A stretch of 61,457 bases of DNA, taken from Candidatus Gastranaerophilales bacterium. Lineage in GTDB: Bacteria > Cyanobacteriota > Vampirovibrionia > Gastranaerophilales > Gastranaerophilaceae. Under the pieces are notes generated by a model that was not told the DNA's origin, searched no databases, and saw only the letters and a program-made list of their open reading frames with translations. A program made the translations under genes and the position numbers. Location of the stretch: positions 1 to 61,457 of the forward strand of contig CANQAV010000010.1 in the NCBI GenBank assembly GCA_947589425.1. The letters run 5' to 3'. Position 1 is the stretch's first letter. Each line of letters opens with the position of its first letter. Below are positions 1-9,233 of this stretch, piece by piece.

Positions 1-606
1 TCAGACAAAGGCGAAGGTCCTGAAATTCATATCAATGCGGTTGATGATGAACTTGCAATCTCAAGATTTGTAACCGATAAGCTCTTTATGGATACAAATG
101 ACAAACTCCATGCTTCACCCGTAGAATTGACTGATGCCGAACGTCAAGGGTTCCCTGAAGACGCTAAAGCTCAAGGCTACATTGAAGTAAGAGACTATAG
201 CGGTTTCAATAAAGATGACTTTGTTAAAAACGGTGATAACCCCGATCCGAGCATGGATTACACCGGTCACTATGTACCCGGTGAAATGGATACACCCGAC
301 GGTAAAATCCCGACAAAAGAAAAACATACATTCCAGGATAACAACACAGGTGAAGATTTCTTATTGGATTATACAAGACCGGATTATGAATTTACACCTG
401 AAAAAGCTCCTGACCCTGTAAATGCGAATTCGTTGATTGATAATGTAAGAATTCCGAGAGAACAAATAGAAATATCAAAAACTTCAAAAGTTTCAGATAA
501 TACAGGTGACCAAACTTCAAACATCATGTCAGCCGCTGCAAAAGTTGACCTAGGTCAAAATGATGAAAACGATGACGACGATGAAGAAGGTGAAAGCGAA
601 GAATAG
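1..606 (+). CDS. Acidic protein of unknown function, 5' end outside window
   Basis: The frame is open from the first base to the TAG at 604-606, so only the C-terminal 201 residues are visible. An ATG at 88 is in frame but has no Shine-Dalgarno sequence and is probably an internal Met. The visible part is rich in Asp, Asn, Pro and Gly and ends in a run of Asp/Glu (about ten acidic residues in the last fourteen). It has no membrane segment or recognisable catalytic motif. A strong terminator follows. I do not recognise the family; a soluble or surface-exposed protein is possible but unproven. Confidence 0.75.
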   Translation, partial: SDKGEGPEIHINAVDDELAISRFVTDKLFMDTNDKLHASPVELTDAERQGFPEDAKAQGYIEVRDYSGFNKDDFVKNGDNPDPSMDYTGHYVPGEMDTPDGKIPTKEKHTFQDNNTGEDFLLDYTRPDYEFTPEKAPDPVNANSLIDNVRIPREQIEISKTSKVSDNTGDQTSNIMSAAAKVDLGQNDENDDDDEEGESEE

Positions 607-629
607 TTGAATTGACATGACAATAAAAT

Positions 630-665
630 AAGCCGTCGGACGGGTGTTCGGCGGCTTTTATTTAT
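630..665 (+). terminator. Rho-independent terminator
   Basis: A 12-bp stem (two G-U pairs) from AAGCCGTCGGAC and GTTCGGCGGCTT with loop GGGT is followed by TTTTATTTAT. It ends the acidic-protein gene and faces the convergent SPOR gene. Confidence 0.85.
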
Positions 666-701
666 CTTTAAATATTTTTGTTATGCAAAATAAATTCTTC
701 C

Positions 702-1466
702 TTACTGTTGGTATATCCAAACATCAAAACCTTTGGATTTTAAGATTTGAGCCTGTGTTCGTGCTACTGAAAAATCTTGGTACGAGCCGATTTGAACACT
801 GTAAATGCTGCCGATTTTTTTAACGTATGGCGAAAGAGAAGAATCTTGTTTCTTAATTGAAGACTGTATTTCTTTTGCTTCTTCAAACGTGGAAAATCTT
901 CCAACCAAAACTTTTGACATTACGGTTATATTTTTTTCTTCCGCTGCCGTTTCAGGTGCAGGTGTTTGTGTATTTTGTTTAACGTCAGCTCCCGGCATTG
1001 GAGGTTTTTCTAAAATATCGTTGTTGTTTTGCAGTTTTTGTTTTTCAATTTTATCAATTTTTTGACTTTCTTCAATGTGAATGGGGTCTATTATATCTGC
1101 TTCTTTGGGTCTGTTTTTATCCTGTATAATCTTTGCTTCGCTTGGTGCGTTTTCTTCCTGTTGAATTAATGCAAGTCTTTTGTCAATTTTTTTGTGTTCT
1201 TCTTCTCCGTAATTCTCATATCCCGAAATAGAATTAACAGGTTTCACATTGTTTTTTGAAAGCTCGGCTTTGGCATATTCCATATCCATTTGAGTAGAAT
1301 ATTTTACTATTGCCGCAACAATAATGATAAATATAATAATAAACGAAATGATAAAAATTTTAAATATATTTACTTCGCCGTTTGAATTTTGTTCTTCGTA
1401 TTCATCAGGTCTGTGTCTTTCATTATTTCTTATATACGGACGATAATCCGAATTTCCGGGATACAT
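702..1466 (-). CDS. SPOR-domain membrane-anchored protein
   Basis: 254 residues. A charged cytoplasmic N-terminus of about 33 residues precedes one strongly hydrophobic helix (about residues 34-54, rich in Ile/Val). A long Lys/Glu/Pro-rich linker follows. The last 70 residues form a SPOR domain, with the two repeats starting VLVGRFSTFEEA and YSVQIGSYQDFSVA. SPOR domains bind denuded peptidoglycan glycans at the septum, so a periplasmic role in division or wall remodelling is likely. The start has GAGAGGTG upstream, inside the end of the preceding DUF366 gene (5 bases between stop and ATG), so it is probably the last gene of the HEAT-queC-DUF366-SPOR transcription unit. Confidence 0.8.
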   Translation of the reverse strand: MYPGNSDYRPYIRNNERHRPDEYEEQNSNGEVNIFKIFIISFIIIFIIIVAAIVKYSTQMDMEYAKAELSKNNVKPVNSISGYENYGEEEHKKIDKRLALIQQEENAPSEAKIIQDKNRPKEADIIDPIHIEESQKIDKIEKQKLQNNNDILEKPPMPGADVKQNTQTPAPETAAEEKNITVMSKVLVGRFSTFEEAKEIQSSIKKQDSSLSPYVKKIGSIYSVQIGSYQDFSVARTQAQILKSKGFDVWIYQQ

Positions 1467-1471
1467 TGTTG

Positions 1472-2026
1472 TTATACACCTCTCACTTTGGATATCGCCA
1501 TTTTAATTGATTTTATTTCTTGAGCGTATCTTTTCATAATTATAGTTGCAAAATTTTTAATATCATTTACTCCGATTTCCGATAAATCGGAAGCTTTTAT
1601 CGGAGCATTTTCTTTTATTATATTCAAACCCGTATGTATAAGGCAAGAAGTTATTGATTTTGTTGCAATTGAAACAGATAATTTTCTTTCATCAAAATAT
1701 AGGTCATCCCCTTGTCTTATAAGCTTTTTGTTTGTTTCTTCTTCAATCACATCTTTTATGATTGATATAAATAATCTTTGAAGCGCCACCATTGAAAAAA
1801 GCGAAATATCAAACTGTTCAATAATAAAATTAAGCATTTTTTGGGAATATATCGGCTCGTTGTTAATCACATCTTCAATATCAACCATTTCATCAAGATT
1901 GACCTCAACTTCTCCGATAAAGCCAATAATTGCATCTCCCTGAATTTTAAAATTTTTATAAATCCAGTGGGGCGCAAGCTCTCTGCCAGTATATTTTATT
2001 TCTTTATCGATAAATAATGTTTCCAT
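1472..2026 (-). CDS. DUF366 family protein
   Basis: 184 residues. The N-terminal half resembles DUF366: a 'Y-G-ELAPHWIYKNF' stretch, then 'GDAIIGFIGEV' and 'MVDIEDV', positions conserved in that family as I recall it. No function is established. Its start shares one base with the queC stop (TAATG), so the two are translationally coupled. DUF366 genes sit next to queuosine genes in other genomes, which suggests a link to 7-deazaguanine metabolism; that is inference. No membrane segment or signal peptide is visible. Confidence 0.65.
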   Translation of the reverse strand: METLFIDKEIKYTGRELAPHWIYKNFKIQGDAIIGFIGEVEVNLDEMVDIEDVINNEPIYSQKMLNFIIEQFDISLFSMVALQRLFISIIKDVIEEETNKKLIRQGDDLYFDERKLSVSIATKSITSCLIHTGLNIIKENAPIKASDLSEIGVNDIKNFATIIMKRYAQEIKSIKMAISKVRGV

Positions 2027-2685
2027 TAGAATATTTCTCCTAAAAGTTCGGGTTTTTTACTCTGTTTAACAGCATTATACAACAATTTGCAAGACATACA
2101 CTTACCGCAGTGTTTTTTTGAATTTTCCGTTTTTTTATAACAGCTTTTAATTAGATTTAGCGGAAGATTGTTGTCTATTGCATAATTTACCATTTCGATT
2201 TTGTTTAATTTAATGCATGGTGCAAGAACTTTCGGGTGGTTAATTGTTGCATATTTAAAATATTCATTTGTTAATTCGACAAATTTTTCCGTGTTATCGG
2301 GAAAATCTCTTCCTTCTTCTTTATTTGCTCCGAAAATTATATAATCATATTTGTATTTATCTGCCCAAACAGCTGCAATATTAAGAAAAAGACCGTTTCT
2401 GTCAGGTATCCAAACCGAATTAAAATTATTGAAATCATCGTTATTATCATTTGTCAGGGCATTTGATGAAACTTCTTTAACAAAAGGCAATTCAATCGTT
2501 TTTTGATTAATTTTATAATATTTTGAAATTTCTTTGGAAGCAGTTTCTTCGTCTTGAAATGCTTTTTGACCATAGTTAAAAGTGAGCGCCAGTTGAATAT
2601 TGCAAATTTTTTGCGCCATATCAAGGCTGACAAAGCTGTCTAAACCGCCCGAGAGTAATATAATTCCTGTTTTATTCGTTTTCAT
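2026..2685 (-). CDS. queC: 7-cyano-7-deazaguanine synthase QueC
   Basis: 219 residues, the usual QueC size. It converts 7-carboxy-7-deazaguanine to preQ0 with ATP and ammonia in queuosine synthesis. The PP-loop 'LLSGGLDS' is at residues 11-18, and the C-terminal zinc-binding cysteines appear as 'CYKK...HCGKCMSC'. 'VWIPDRNGLFLNIAA' matches the conserved central motif. It overlaps the upstream HEAT gene by 14 bases and touches the downstream DUF366 gene. queE (30.7 kb) and queA (26.9 kb) are in the same window, so the queuosine pathway is dispersed rather than clustered. Confidence 0.93.
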   Translation of the reverse strand: MKTNKTGIILLSGGLDSFVSLDMAQKICNIQLALTFNYGQKAFQDEETASKEISKYYKINQKTIELPFVKEVSSNALTNDNNDDFNNFNSVWIPDRNGLFLNIAAVWADKYKYDYIIFGANKEEGRDFPDNTEKFVELTNEYFKYATINHPKVLAPCIKLNKIEMVNYAIDNNLPLNLIKSCYKKTENSKKHCGKCMSCKLLYNAVKQSKKPELLGEIF

Positions 2686-3583
2686 ATTCTTCCGTTATTT
2701 CTCTTGCATATTTTTTTAATTCTTCTTCGTACTCCCCTTCTATTACTTCGTTGAGTATTGAAGCATCGGACAAATTATACAGCGCCGTGAGAGCATTTTT
2801 TTTGACCTCAATATCATCATCATTTTTTAATCTCTCGTATATTAAGTCATAATTTTCTTCAATATCCGAATTCATAAGGGTTTCAATCGTACTTATTCTT
2901 ACATTCTTATTATTATCCAAAAGGGATGTTTTTAAAATATCAAGCGCTTTTTTGTTTTTTGAAATATCCATTTTAGACATTGCTTCTATCATTCGCTCTT
3001 TAAAAAATGAAAATTTGTCCAAAAACATCTGTTTTGTATGCATGATTGAATTAAATACATCAAGAGCCCTATTGTCCCCCAATAAGCCGAGTGCAACAAC
3101 TGCTGATTCTCTGACATAAAGGGATTTTTCTTCTTCGTCGCACACAATATTTGTTAAAGATTCAAAAGCATTTTTATCTCCGATTTTGCCCAAAGCCTCT
3201 GCTGCGGCAAATCTTATTTTATAATTTGAATTTTTATCGTTTAAACAACTCAAAAGTGCGGGCAGGGAACTTGTATCTTTAAAATTTGAAATTGTTTTAA
3301 TTGCGAGAACTTTTAAATTTAAATATTCGCTTCCGCTGTAATTTTTAAACAAAAAATCTATAAGAGCATTAAGGTTTTGCGGGCTTCTTGTTTCGTTGAT
3401 TTTTCTTATTGTATAGTTTAAAAATCCTGTATCATTTATGTTTGTTAAAATATAATTATAAGTGTATAAAATACCCTTAATGCCGAATTTATCTTTTATG
3501 TCGTCGAAAAAAAGAGCATAATTTTTTTCGCCCTTAAGCTTTTCTTCTAAGTATAAGACTATATCTTCCGAAAAATCATTCAT
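2672..3583 (-). CDS. HEAT-repeat protein
   Basis: 303 residues. Tandem HEAT-like helical repeats run through the chain; the clearest units contain 'AAAEALGKIGDKNA' and 'SAVVALGLLGDNRALD' (about residues 130-180), with more degenerate copies on both sides. Such repeats form a curved scaffold for protein binding; a specific partner cannot be named. No signal peptide or membrane helix is seen, so it is probably cytoplasmic. First gene of the leftward unit, divergent from dnaG. Confidence 0.75.
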   Translation of the reverse strand: MNDFSEDIVLYLEEKLKGEKNYALFFDDIKDKFGIKGILYTYNYILTNINDTGFLNYTIRKINETRSPQNLNALIDFLFKNYSGSEYLNLKVLAIKTISNFKDTSSLPALLSCLNDKNSNYKIRFAAAEALGKIGDKNAFESLTNIVCDEEEKSLYVRESAVVALGLLGDNRALDVFNSIMHTKQMFLDKFSFFKERMIEAMSKMDISKNKKALDILKTSLLDNNKNVRISTIETLMNSDIEENYDLIYERLKNDDDIEVKKNALTALYNLSDASILNEVIEGEYEEELKKYAREITEEYENE

Positions 3584-3718
3584 AATCCGACACTTTAGCT
3601 TTATTAAAATTTAATCATAAAGAGTGTATCTTGTAAACTTTTTTTAACTTATTAACAAAATACCCTTTAAAACATGTTGTTTTAGTGTTAAAACATATCA
3701 GAAATCAGATTTAGTTTA

Positions 3719-3724
3719 TATAAC
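3719..3724 (+). promoter_or_regulatory. Putative -10 box of dnaG-rpoD
   Basis: TATAAC ends four bases before the dnaG ATG, and no Shine-Dalgarno sequence is present. Transcription would begin at or within a base or two of the ATG. No convincing -35 box is seen. Confidence 0.4.
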
Positions 3725-3728
3725 GAGA

Positions 3729-5618
3729 ATGTCGGAAGTAACCTATCAACAAGCAGTCGAGCAGATTAAAAATTCTTTGGATATAGTTGATGTTATATCT
3801 AAGTATGTTGTATTAAAAAAAACCGGAAGAAATTATCAGGGGCTTTGTCCTTTTCATAATGAAAAAACCCCTTCTTTTGTCGTGAGTGCGGATAAGCAGA
3901 TTTTTAAATGTTTCGGCTGCGGCGAAGGCGGAGATGTTCTTACTTTTTTAATGAAAATAAACAATCAAACTTTTAATGAAGCAATTGAAGAACAGGCTGC
4001 TGTTTTAGGTATTGAGCTTCCGAAAAGAAATATCAAAAAAATTAACGAACAAAAACAGGAAAAAGAACGTTTATTTGATGCTATGGATTTGGCTTCAAAA
4101 TTTTTTGTTAAAAATTTGAAATCAAATCAAAATGCCCTTGAGTACCTTGCCAAAAGAGGAATTGAAGAAAATGCAATTTCAATGTTTTCTCTGGGACTTG
4201 CGCCTAAAGGTAATTTTGAGTTAAAAAATTACCTTACAAACCTCGGTTTTTCAATTGACGAACTTTTAAAAGCGGGGCTTATATATGAAAAAGAAGGAAA
4301 TTTCTTTGACAGATTTAAAAACAGAATTATTATCCCGATAAAAGATATAAATTCAAATACTATTGCATTCGGCGCACGTGCAATATTAGAGGGGCAGATG
4401 CCAAAATATATCAACTCTCCCGAAAGCGCAATTTACAATAAAAGTTCGGTTTTGTTCGGCTTGAATTTAGCTAAAGATGCAATTGTTGAAAATGACAGCA
4501 TAATATTTATGGAAGGATATTTTGATGTTATTTCGGCGCATCTTGGCGGAGTAAAAAACGCTGTTGCCACATGCGGTACCGCACTGACTCCTCAGCATAT
4601 TAAACTAATCAGCAGATTTAGTCCTTCAAGAAAAATTTACCTTGCTTTTGATACGGACAGTGCAGGGAAAAAAGCGATTGAGCATGGAGCATCGGTTATT
4701 AAAAACATATTTAATTCACTGGGCGATATAAAACAATATGACTCAAATTTTGCCGATAGCGATAATGTTTGTGAAATCAGAGTTGTACAGGAAATTCAAG
4801 GAAAAGACCCGGATGAATTTATAAGAGAATTCGGCGGCGAAGAATATTTGAAAAAAGTTCAAAACGCCCCTCTGCTTCTTGATTATCAGTTAAATCAAAT
4901 ATATTCAGAGATTAATTCAAAACTTTCTCCTCAGGATAAAAGCAAATTTGTCATACAAATTGCCGATATTTTGTGTCAAATTAAAAATCCCGTAGTTTTG
5001 GACGATTATATCAAAGTAGCATCATTTAAACTTGATGTTGCACAATCTATTATAAAAACTCAAATTTTGAATAAACAAGCTGATGAATTCGGCATGCTCA
5101 AAATTGAAAATGATAATTTTATGAATTCAAAAGGTATGGAAATATCTTTAAATCCGTATGATATGATGGAAGAAAATTTGATAAAACTTGCGTTTGCGGC
5201 AAATTCTCCTTCAAAACAGCAATATTTCAGGGATAAGCTCGGACAATACAATTGTTCTAATCCCGAAAATGCCAGAATACTTGCTGAAATTGACAAAAAT
5301 TTTGAGCAGGTAAATAATGTTGATGAACTGGCAAAAAAACTTTTTTTGGGGTTTTATAATGAACAGCAAATTCAAAAAAAGATTTCAGACAACATATTTT
5401 CATCAAACGAATTTAATAATTTATCGCAGGAAAACTACGAGAAAGCAATAAATGAAACGCTCACAAGACTTACTAATTTAAAAACGCTTAATAAAAAGAA
5501 CGAGTTGAAAAAAATGCTCCATGATGATACTTTGACTGACGAGCAAAAACTTCAGATTTCAACACGTATATTTCAAGAACTTAAAAATCAACAAAGATTG
5601 GAGATAATTAATGAGTAG
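3729..5618 (+). CDS. dnaG: DNA primase DnaG
   Basis: 629 residues. Primase makes RNA primers at the replication fork. Order of domains: CHC2 zinc finger (about residues 40-65, '[11 protein letters not shown]' and '[12 protein letters not shown]'), catalytic core, then a TOPRIM domain with 'FMEGYFDVI' (about residue 260) and '[13 protein letters not shown]' (about 305), and a C-terminal helical region for DnaB binding. Full length. The start is the first ATG after a divergent spacer and lacks an SD; a -10-like TATAAC lies just upstream. It overlaps rpoD by 8 bases, giving the classic dnaG-rpoD pair without rpsU in front. Confidence 0.97.
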   Translation: MSEVTYQQAVEQIKNSLDIVDVISKYVVLKKTGRNYQGLCPFHNEKTPSFVVSADKQIFKCFGCGEGGDVLTFLMKINNQTFNEAIEEQAAVLGIELPKRNIKKINEQKQEKERLFDAMDLASKFFVKNLKSNQNALEYLAKRGIEENAISMFSLGLAPKGNFELKNYLTNLGFSIDELLKAGLIYEKEGNFFDRFKNRIIIPIKDINSNTIAFGARAILEGQMPKYINSPESAIYNKSSVLFGLNLAKDAIVENDSIIFMEGYFDVISAHLGGVKNAVATCGTALTPQHIKLISRFSPSRKIYLAFDTDSAGKKAIEHGASVIKNIFNSLGDIKQYDSNFADSDNVCEIRVVQEIQGKDPDEFIREFGGEEYLKKVQNAPLLLDYQLNQIYSEINSKLSPQDKSKFVIQIADILCQIKNPVVLDDYIKVASFKLDVAQSIIKTQILNKQADEFGMLKIENDNFMNSKGMEISLNPYDMMEENLIKLAFAANSPSKQQYFRDKLGQYNCSNPENARILAEIDKNFEQVNNVDELAKKLFLGFYNEQQIQKKISDNIFSSNEFNNLSQENYEKAINETLTRLTNLKTLNKKNELKKMLHDDTLTDEQKLQISTRIFQELKNQQRLEIINE

Positions 5619-6684
5619 AAAAAGAAATTCAGAAAATTCAGTTATAAGTGTAATGGATAAATCTGAAATTATAGAAGAAGATGAATACTATGAAAGCACC
5701 GGACTTGAAACCGATAATATTTCCAATATTATGAGAACGCAAGGTGTTAACAGTGTTGAAACATCTTCTATTTCTTCATTTTACGACCAAGGACAAGACG
5801 ACGAGCAAGACGGCGAAAACGAACTGACCGCACCGAGAGGAATTGCGGTAGATGACCCCGTTAGAATGTATTTAAGAGAAATCGGCAGAATTAAGCTTTT
5901 GACCGCTGATGAAGAAATTGATTTGGCAAGAAAAATTGTTGCAGGCGGAAATTCCGGCGCTGTTGCAAAAAGAAAACTCGTACAGGCAAACTTAAGACTT
6001 GTTGTTTCAATCGCAAAAAAATATGTAGGAAGAGGAATGCTGTTTCTTGATTTAATTCAGGAAGGAAATCTCGGATTAATAAGAGCTGCCGAAAAATTTG
6101 ACCATGAAAGAGGTTATAAATTCTCAACTTACGCTACATGGTGGATTAGACAGGCAATTACAAGAGCAATTGCTGATCAGGCAAGAACTATAAGAATACC
6201 TGTTCATATGGTTGAAACAATCAACAAATTGAAAAAAGTTACAAGAAAATTAGCCCAAGAACTTGCAAGAAAACCTTCGGAAGAAGAATTATCGGTTGAA
6301 ATGGGTATATCAATCAATAAATTAAGAGAAATTATAAAAGTGGCTCAAGAGCCTCTGTCTCTAGAAACTCCGATAGGCAAAGAAGAAGACTCCCGCCTCG
6401 GCGATTTTATTGAAGATAAAGATGCCGATGCTCCCGTTAAAACAGTTGCCCATGAACTTTTAAGAGAAGATTTGGCGGAAGTTTTAGGCTCATTATCTCC
6501 ACGTGAACGTGATGTATTAAGACTGCGTTTCGGTATGGATGACGGCAGACAAAGAACGCTTGAAGAAGTAGGACAGCTCTTTGGTGTTACACGTGAAAGA
6601 ATTCGTCAAATTGAAGCAAAAGCGCTAAGAAAACTGCGCCACCCGAATCGTTCAAAAAGACTCAAAGAATATGTTGAAGTTTAG
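5611..6684 (+). CDS. rpoD: Primary RNA polymerase sigma factor (RpoD/SigA)
   Basis: 357 residues. Region 1.2 begins at about residue 80 ('[12 protein letters not shown]'), region 2 holds '[13 protein letters not shown]' and the -10 recognition helix with '[13 protein letters not shown]', region 3 follows, and region 4.2 is '[15 protein letters not shown]'. The N-terminus is acidic and short, so region 1.1 is reduced as in many compact group-1 sigma factors. GGAG about 8 bases upstream sets the ATG, which lies inside dnaG. A strong terminator follows immediately. Confidence 0.97.
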   Translation: MSRKRNSENSVISVMDKSEIIEEDEYYESTGLETDNISNIMRTQGVNSVETSSISSFYDQGQDDEQDGENELTAPRGIAVDDPVRMYLREIGRIKLLTADEEIDLARKIVAGGNSGAVAKRKLVQANLRLVVSIAKKYVGRGMLFLDLIQEGNLGLIRAAEKFDHERGYKFSTYATWWIRQAITRAIADQARTIRIPVHMVETINKLKKVTRKLAQELARKPSEEELSVEMGISINKLREIIKVAQEPLSLETPIGKEEDSRLGDFIEDKDADAPVKTVAHELLREDLAEVLGSLSPRERDVLRLRFGMDDGRQRTLEEVGQLFGVTRERIRQIEAKALRKLRHPNRSKRLKEYVEV

Positions 6685-6685
6685 T

Positions 6686-6717
6686 TTAATCCCTCCTTCA
6701 AGGAGGGATTAATTTTA
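6686..6717 (+). terminator. Rho-independent terminator after rpoD
   Basis: TTAATCCCTCC pairs with GGAGGGATTAA (11 bp, loop TTCAA), followed by TTTTATTG. It begins one base after the rpoD stop. Confidence 0.9.
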
Positions 6718-6746
6718 TTGCTAGTCTTGAAAATTTATTATATAAT
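6718..6746 (+). promoter_or_regulatory. Putative promoter of the gmk-aroB operon
   Basis: TTGCTA (6718-6723), a 17-base spacer and TATAAT (6741-6746). The predicted start lies about 13 bases upstream of the gmk ATG. The -35 matches consensus only in its first half. Confidence 0.5.
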
Positions 6747-6766
6747 TAGTCAACCGAGCAAAAGAA

Positions 6767-7336
6767 ATGAAAAAATATATTCCAAGATTAATTATATTTA
6801 CGGGTCCTTCGGGCGTTGGCAAGGGGACAATTTTAGCTGATTTTTTCAAAAAAACGGATAAAAATATAGTATATTCAATTTCAAACACTACAAGAAATCC
6901 CCGTGACGGCGAAATTAACGGAATACACTATTTTTTTGTTTCAAAAGATGAATTTGAAAAAATGATAGAAAATGACCTGTTTCTTGAATATGCTCAATAC
7001 AGCGGAAATTATTACGGTACAAATAAAAAATTTGTTGATGAAAAATTAAAAGAAGGTAAAAGCGTTCTTCTTGAAATTGAGCTTCAGGGCGCTCTTAAAG
7101 TTATGAAAAAATGTCCGGATGCGCTTAGCATCTTTATTAAACCTCCGACATTTCAAGAGCTTGAAAAAAGATTAAGACAAAGAGGCTCTGAAGATGAACA
7201 AACAATTCAAAAAAGGCTTGAAGCATCCAAAGAAGAATTGAATAACGCAAACAAATTTAAATATATAATAGAAAACGACACTGTTGAGCGTGCAGTTGAT
7301 GAATTAATTGAAATTTATAATAAGGAAACAACATAA
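6767..7336 (+). CDS. gmk: Guanylate kinase
   Basis: 189 residues. It phosphorylates GMP to GDP with ATP in purine metabolism. The P-loop 'GPSGVGKGT' is at about residues 13-21, the GMP-binding part has 'SISNTTRNPRDGEINGIHY', and the lid region contains 'RLRQRGSEDEQTIQKR'. Length is normal. Its TAA shares an A with the coaBC ATG (TAATG). First gene of a long rightward operon. Confidence 0.96.
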   Translation: MKKYIPRLIIFTGPSGVGKGTILADFFKKTDKNIVYSISNTTRNPRDGEINGIHYFFVSKDEFEKMIENDLFLEYAQYSGNYYGTNKKFVDEKLKEGKSVLLEIELQGALKVMKKCPDALSIFIKPPTFQELEKRLRQRGSEDEQTIQKRLEASKEELNNANKFKYIIENDTVERAVDELIEIYNKETT

Positions 7337-8502
7337 TGAAAAATGTTCTTATAGGTATAACTTCATCAATTGCTTCATATAAAATCTATGAGCTTATAAG
7401 ACTTTATAAAAAAACAAATTACAACGTAAAAGTTGTTTTAACTCCGAATGCGCTCAATTTCGTTTCTCCTCTTGTATTAGAAACTCTTACCAACAATAAA
7501 ACATATTTTGAACAGTTTTCAAAAAGAGAAGAAGTTGAGCACATAAATCTTGCCGATTGGGCGGATGTTTTTCTTGTTGCGCCTTTGAGCGCCAACAGTT
7601 TATCAAAATTTGCTTTAGGACTTTGCGATAATCTCCTCTCAAGTATATTTTGCGCATATTTAGGCTCTAAAAAGCCGATTTTGTGCGCTCCCGCAATGAA
7701 TGAAAATATGTATAACAATCCTTTAATTCAGGGCAACCTGAATATTTTAAAAACCCATGGAGTTGATATAATTGAACCCGAAACGGGTTTTTTAGCCTGC
7801 GGATATGAAGGAAAAGGAAGATTAGCCGATATTGAAAAAATTTATCAAAATTCACTCAGGCTTTTATATCAAAATAAAAAAAATAACCAAAAAAGAGTAG
7901 TGGTAACGCTTGGCGGAACAAAAGAACATATTGATTCCGTTCGATATATTACAAATTCTTCATCCGGAAAAATGGGCTTCTGTCTTTGTGATTGGGCGTA
8001 TTATTTGGGATACGATGTGTGTGCGGTTTCAACCGTTGAAAAAAATAAGCCCTACCCCGTTAAAGTTGTCTCAAGTGCTGATGAAATGTATAACGTGTTA
8101 AAAAATACTGATTTTGATTATCTTTTTATGGCAAGTGCGGTTGCTGATTTTAAAGCTAAACAAGTTGAAACAAATAAAATACAAAAAGAAAAAATGGAAG
8201 ATGATACATTTAATCTTGAACTTATAAAAAATATTGATATTGTTTCATCCCTTGCAAAAAATAAAAAAGAAAATCAAATTATAACAGGCTTTTGCCTTGC
8301 AGACTGCGATATTATAAATTGCGCTAAAAATAAATTAAAAAATAAAAATCTTGATTTTATTATAGCAAACGATGTAAAAACAGCTCTTAATACAGATAAA
8401 AACAAGGTTACAATTATTGATAAAAGTGATAAAATTATAGATATAGATTTAGATTTTAAAGAAAATGTCGCAAGGAAAATTTTGGAGGTTATCTGTGATT
8501 AA
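7336..8502 (+). CDS. coaBC: Bifunctional phosphopantothenoylcysteine decarboxylase/synthetase CoaBC
   Basis: 388 residues, the fused form. The N-terminal flavoprotein half (about 1-180) decarboxylates 4'-phosphopantothenoylcysteine. Visible motifs are 'GITSSIASYK', the conserved 'PAMNENMYNNP', and the substrate-binding flap 'GFLACGYEGKGRL'. The C-terminal half (about 185-388) is the CTP-dependent CoaB ligase, starting 'VVVTLGGTKEHIDSVRYITN-SSSGKMG'. It acts in coenzyme A synthesis in the cytoplasm. It overlaps the next gene by 8 bases. Confidence 0.95.
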   Translation: MKNVLIGITSSIASYKIYELIRLYKKTNYNVKVVLTPNALNFVSPLVLETLTNNKTYFEQFSKREEVEHINLADWADVFLVAPLSANSLSKFALGLCDNLLSSIFCAYLGSKKPILCAPAMNENMYNNPLIQGNLNILKTHGVDIIEPETGFLACGYEGKGRLADIEKIYQNSLRLLYQNKKNNQKRVVVTLGGTKEHIDSVRYITNSSSGKMGFCLCDWAYYLGYDVCAVSTVEKNKPYPVKVVSSADEMYNVLKNTDFDYLFMASAVADFKAKQVETNKIQKEKMEDDTFNLELIKNIDIVSSLAKNKKENQIITGFCLADCDIINCAKNKLKNKNLDFIIANDVKTALNTDKNKVTIIDKSDKIIDIDLDFKENVARKILEVICD

Positions 8503-9232
8503 GACGGACTACATTATTTCAAAAATTGAAAAATATGCATCATTGGATTTGTGTGAAAACTGGGATAATTCCGGCTGGCAGATTAATTTGGGACATGATT
8601 ACACAAATAAAGTTCTTGTTGCTCTTTCGTTTACGAAAGATGTTCTGGAGCAGGCAATAACAAATGATTGCGACCTTGTTATTACACATCATCCTTTAAT
8701 ATTTAATTCAATTAAAAAAATTGATAATCCTCTGATTTTAGAAGCTGTTAAAAACAATATATGTGTATATAGCGCCCATACTAATCTTGATAAAACGTAC
8801 GGCTCTACAACGGATGCCTTGTGCGGAGTTTTGGGGCTTCAAAATCTTGTAACGGTTGAAGATTATATTAAAATTACTCATCTTAAAGATGAGCTTGCAC
8901 TTGAACAGCTTGTGGATAATGTTAAACAGGCTCTTAACCTTCAACGGGTTAAATTGATTAACCCGAACAATATTTCAATTGTTAAAAATATTGCAATATG
9001 TGCCGGTGCGGGCGGAAGCTTTATTGACAAATTAAGGGATTATGATGTTGATGCTTTTATCACGGGTGACGTTAAATTTCACAAGGCGCTTGAAGTTGAA
9101 GGATATGCCGTTATTGATATCGGACATTTTGAATCAGAACTGCCTGTTTTGCCTTTAATACAAGGGCTGATAGCAAAAACAAAAGTTGAAGTAATTATTG
9201 CAAAAGAAGAAACCCCGTGGGTGATGGTTTAA
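8495..9232 (+). CDS. Nif3-like dinuclear metal centre protein
   Basis: 245 residues from the GTG at 8495, chosen because GGAGG (8484-8488) is ideally spaced before it and the protein then starts at the family's usual point. An upstream in-frame ATG at 8465 would bury 38 bases in coaBC. Motifs: 'ENWDNSGWQINLG' near the N-terminus, 'ITHHPLIF' metal ligands (about residue 65), 'AHTNLD' (about 90), and C-terminal 'DIGHFESE'. Nif3/YbgI proteins form hexameric toroids with two metals; some act like GTP cyclohydrolase I type 2, but the role is not settled. Confidence 0.88.
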   Translation: MIKTDYIISKIEKYASLDLCENWDNSGWQINLGHDYTNKVLVALSFTKDVLEQAITNDCDLVITHHPLIFNSIKKIDNPLILEAVKNNICVYSAHTNLDKTYGSTTDALCGVLGLQNLVTVEDYIKITHLKDELALEQLVDNVKQALNLQRVKLINPNNISIVKNIAICAGAGGSFIDKLRDYDVDAFITGDVKFHKALEVEGYAVIDIGHFESELPVLPLIQGLIAKTKVEVIIAKEETPWVMV

Positions 9233-9233
9233 T

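Noticed and set aside
8465-8494. Upstream ATG start for the Nif3-like gene
   Set aside because: GTG at 8495 has a perfect GGAGG and gives the normal family N-terminus.
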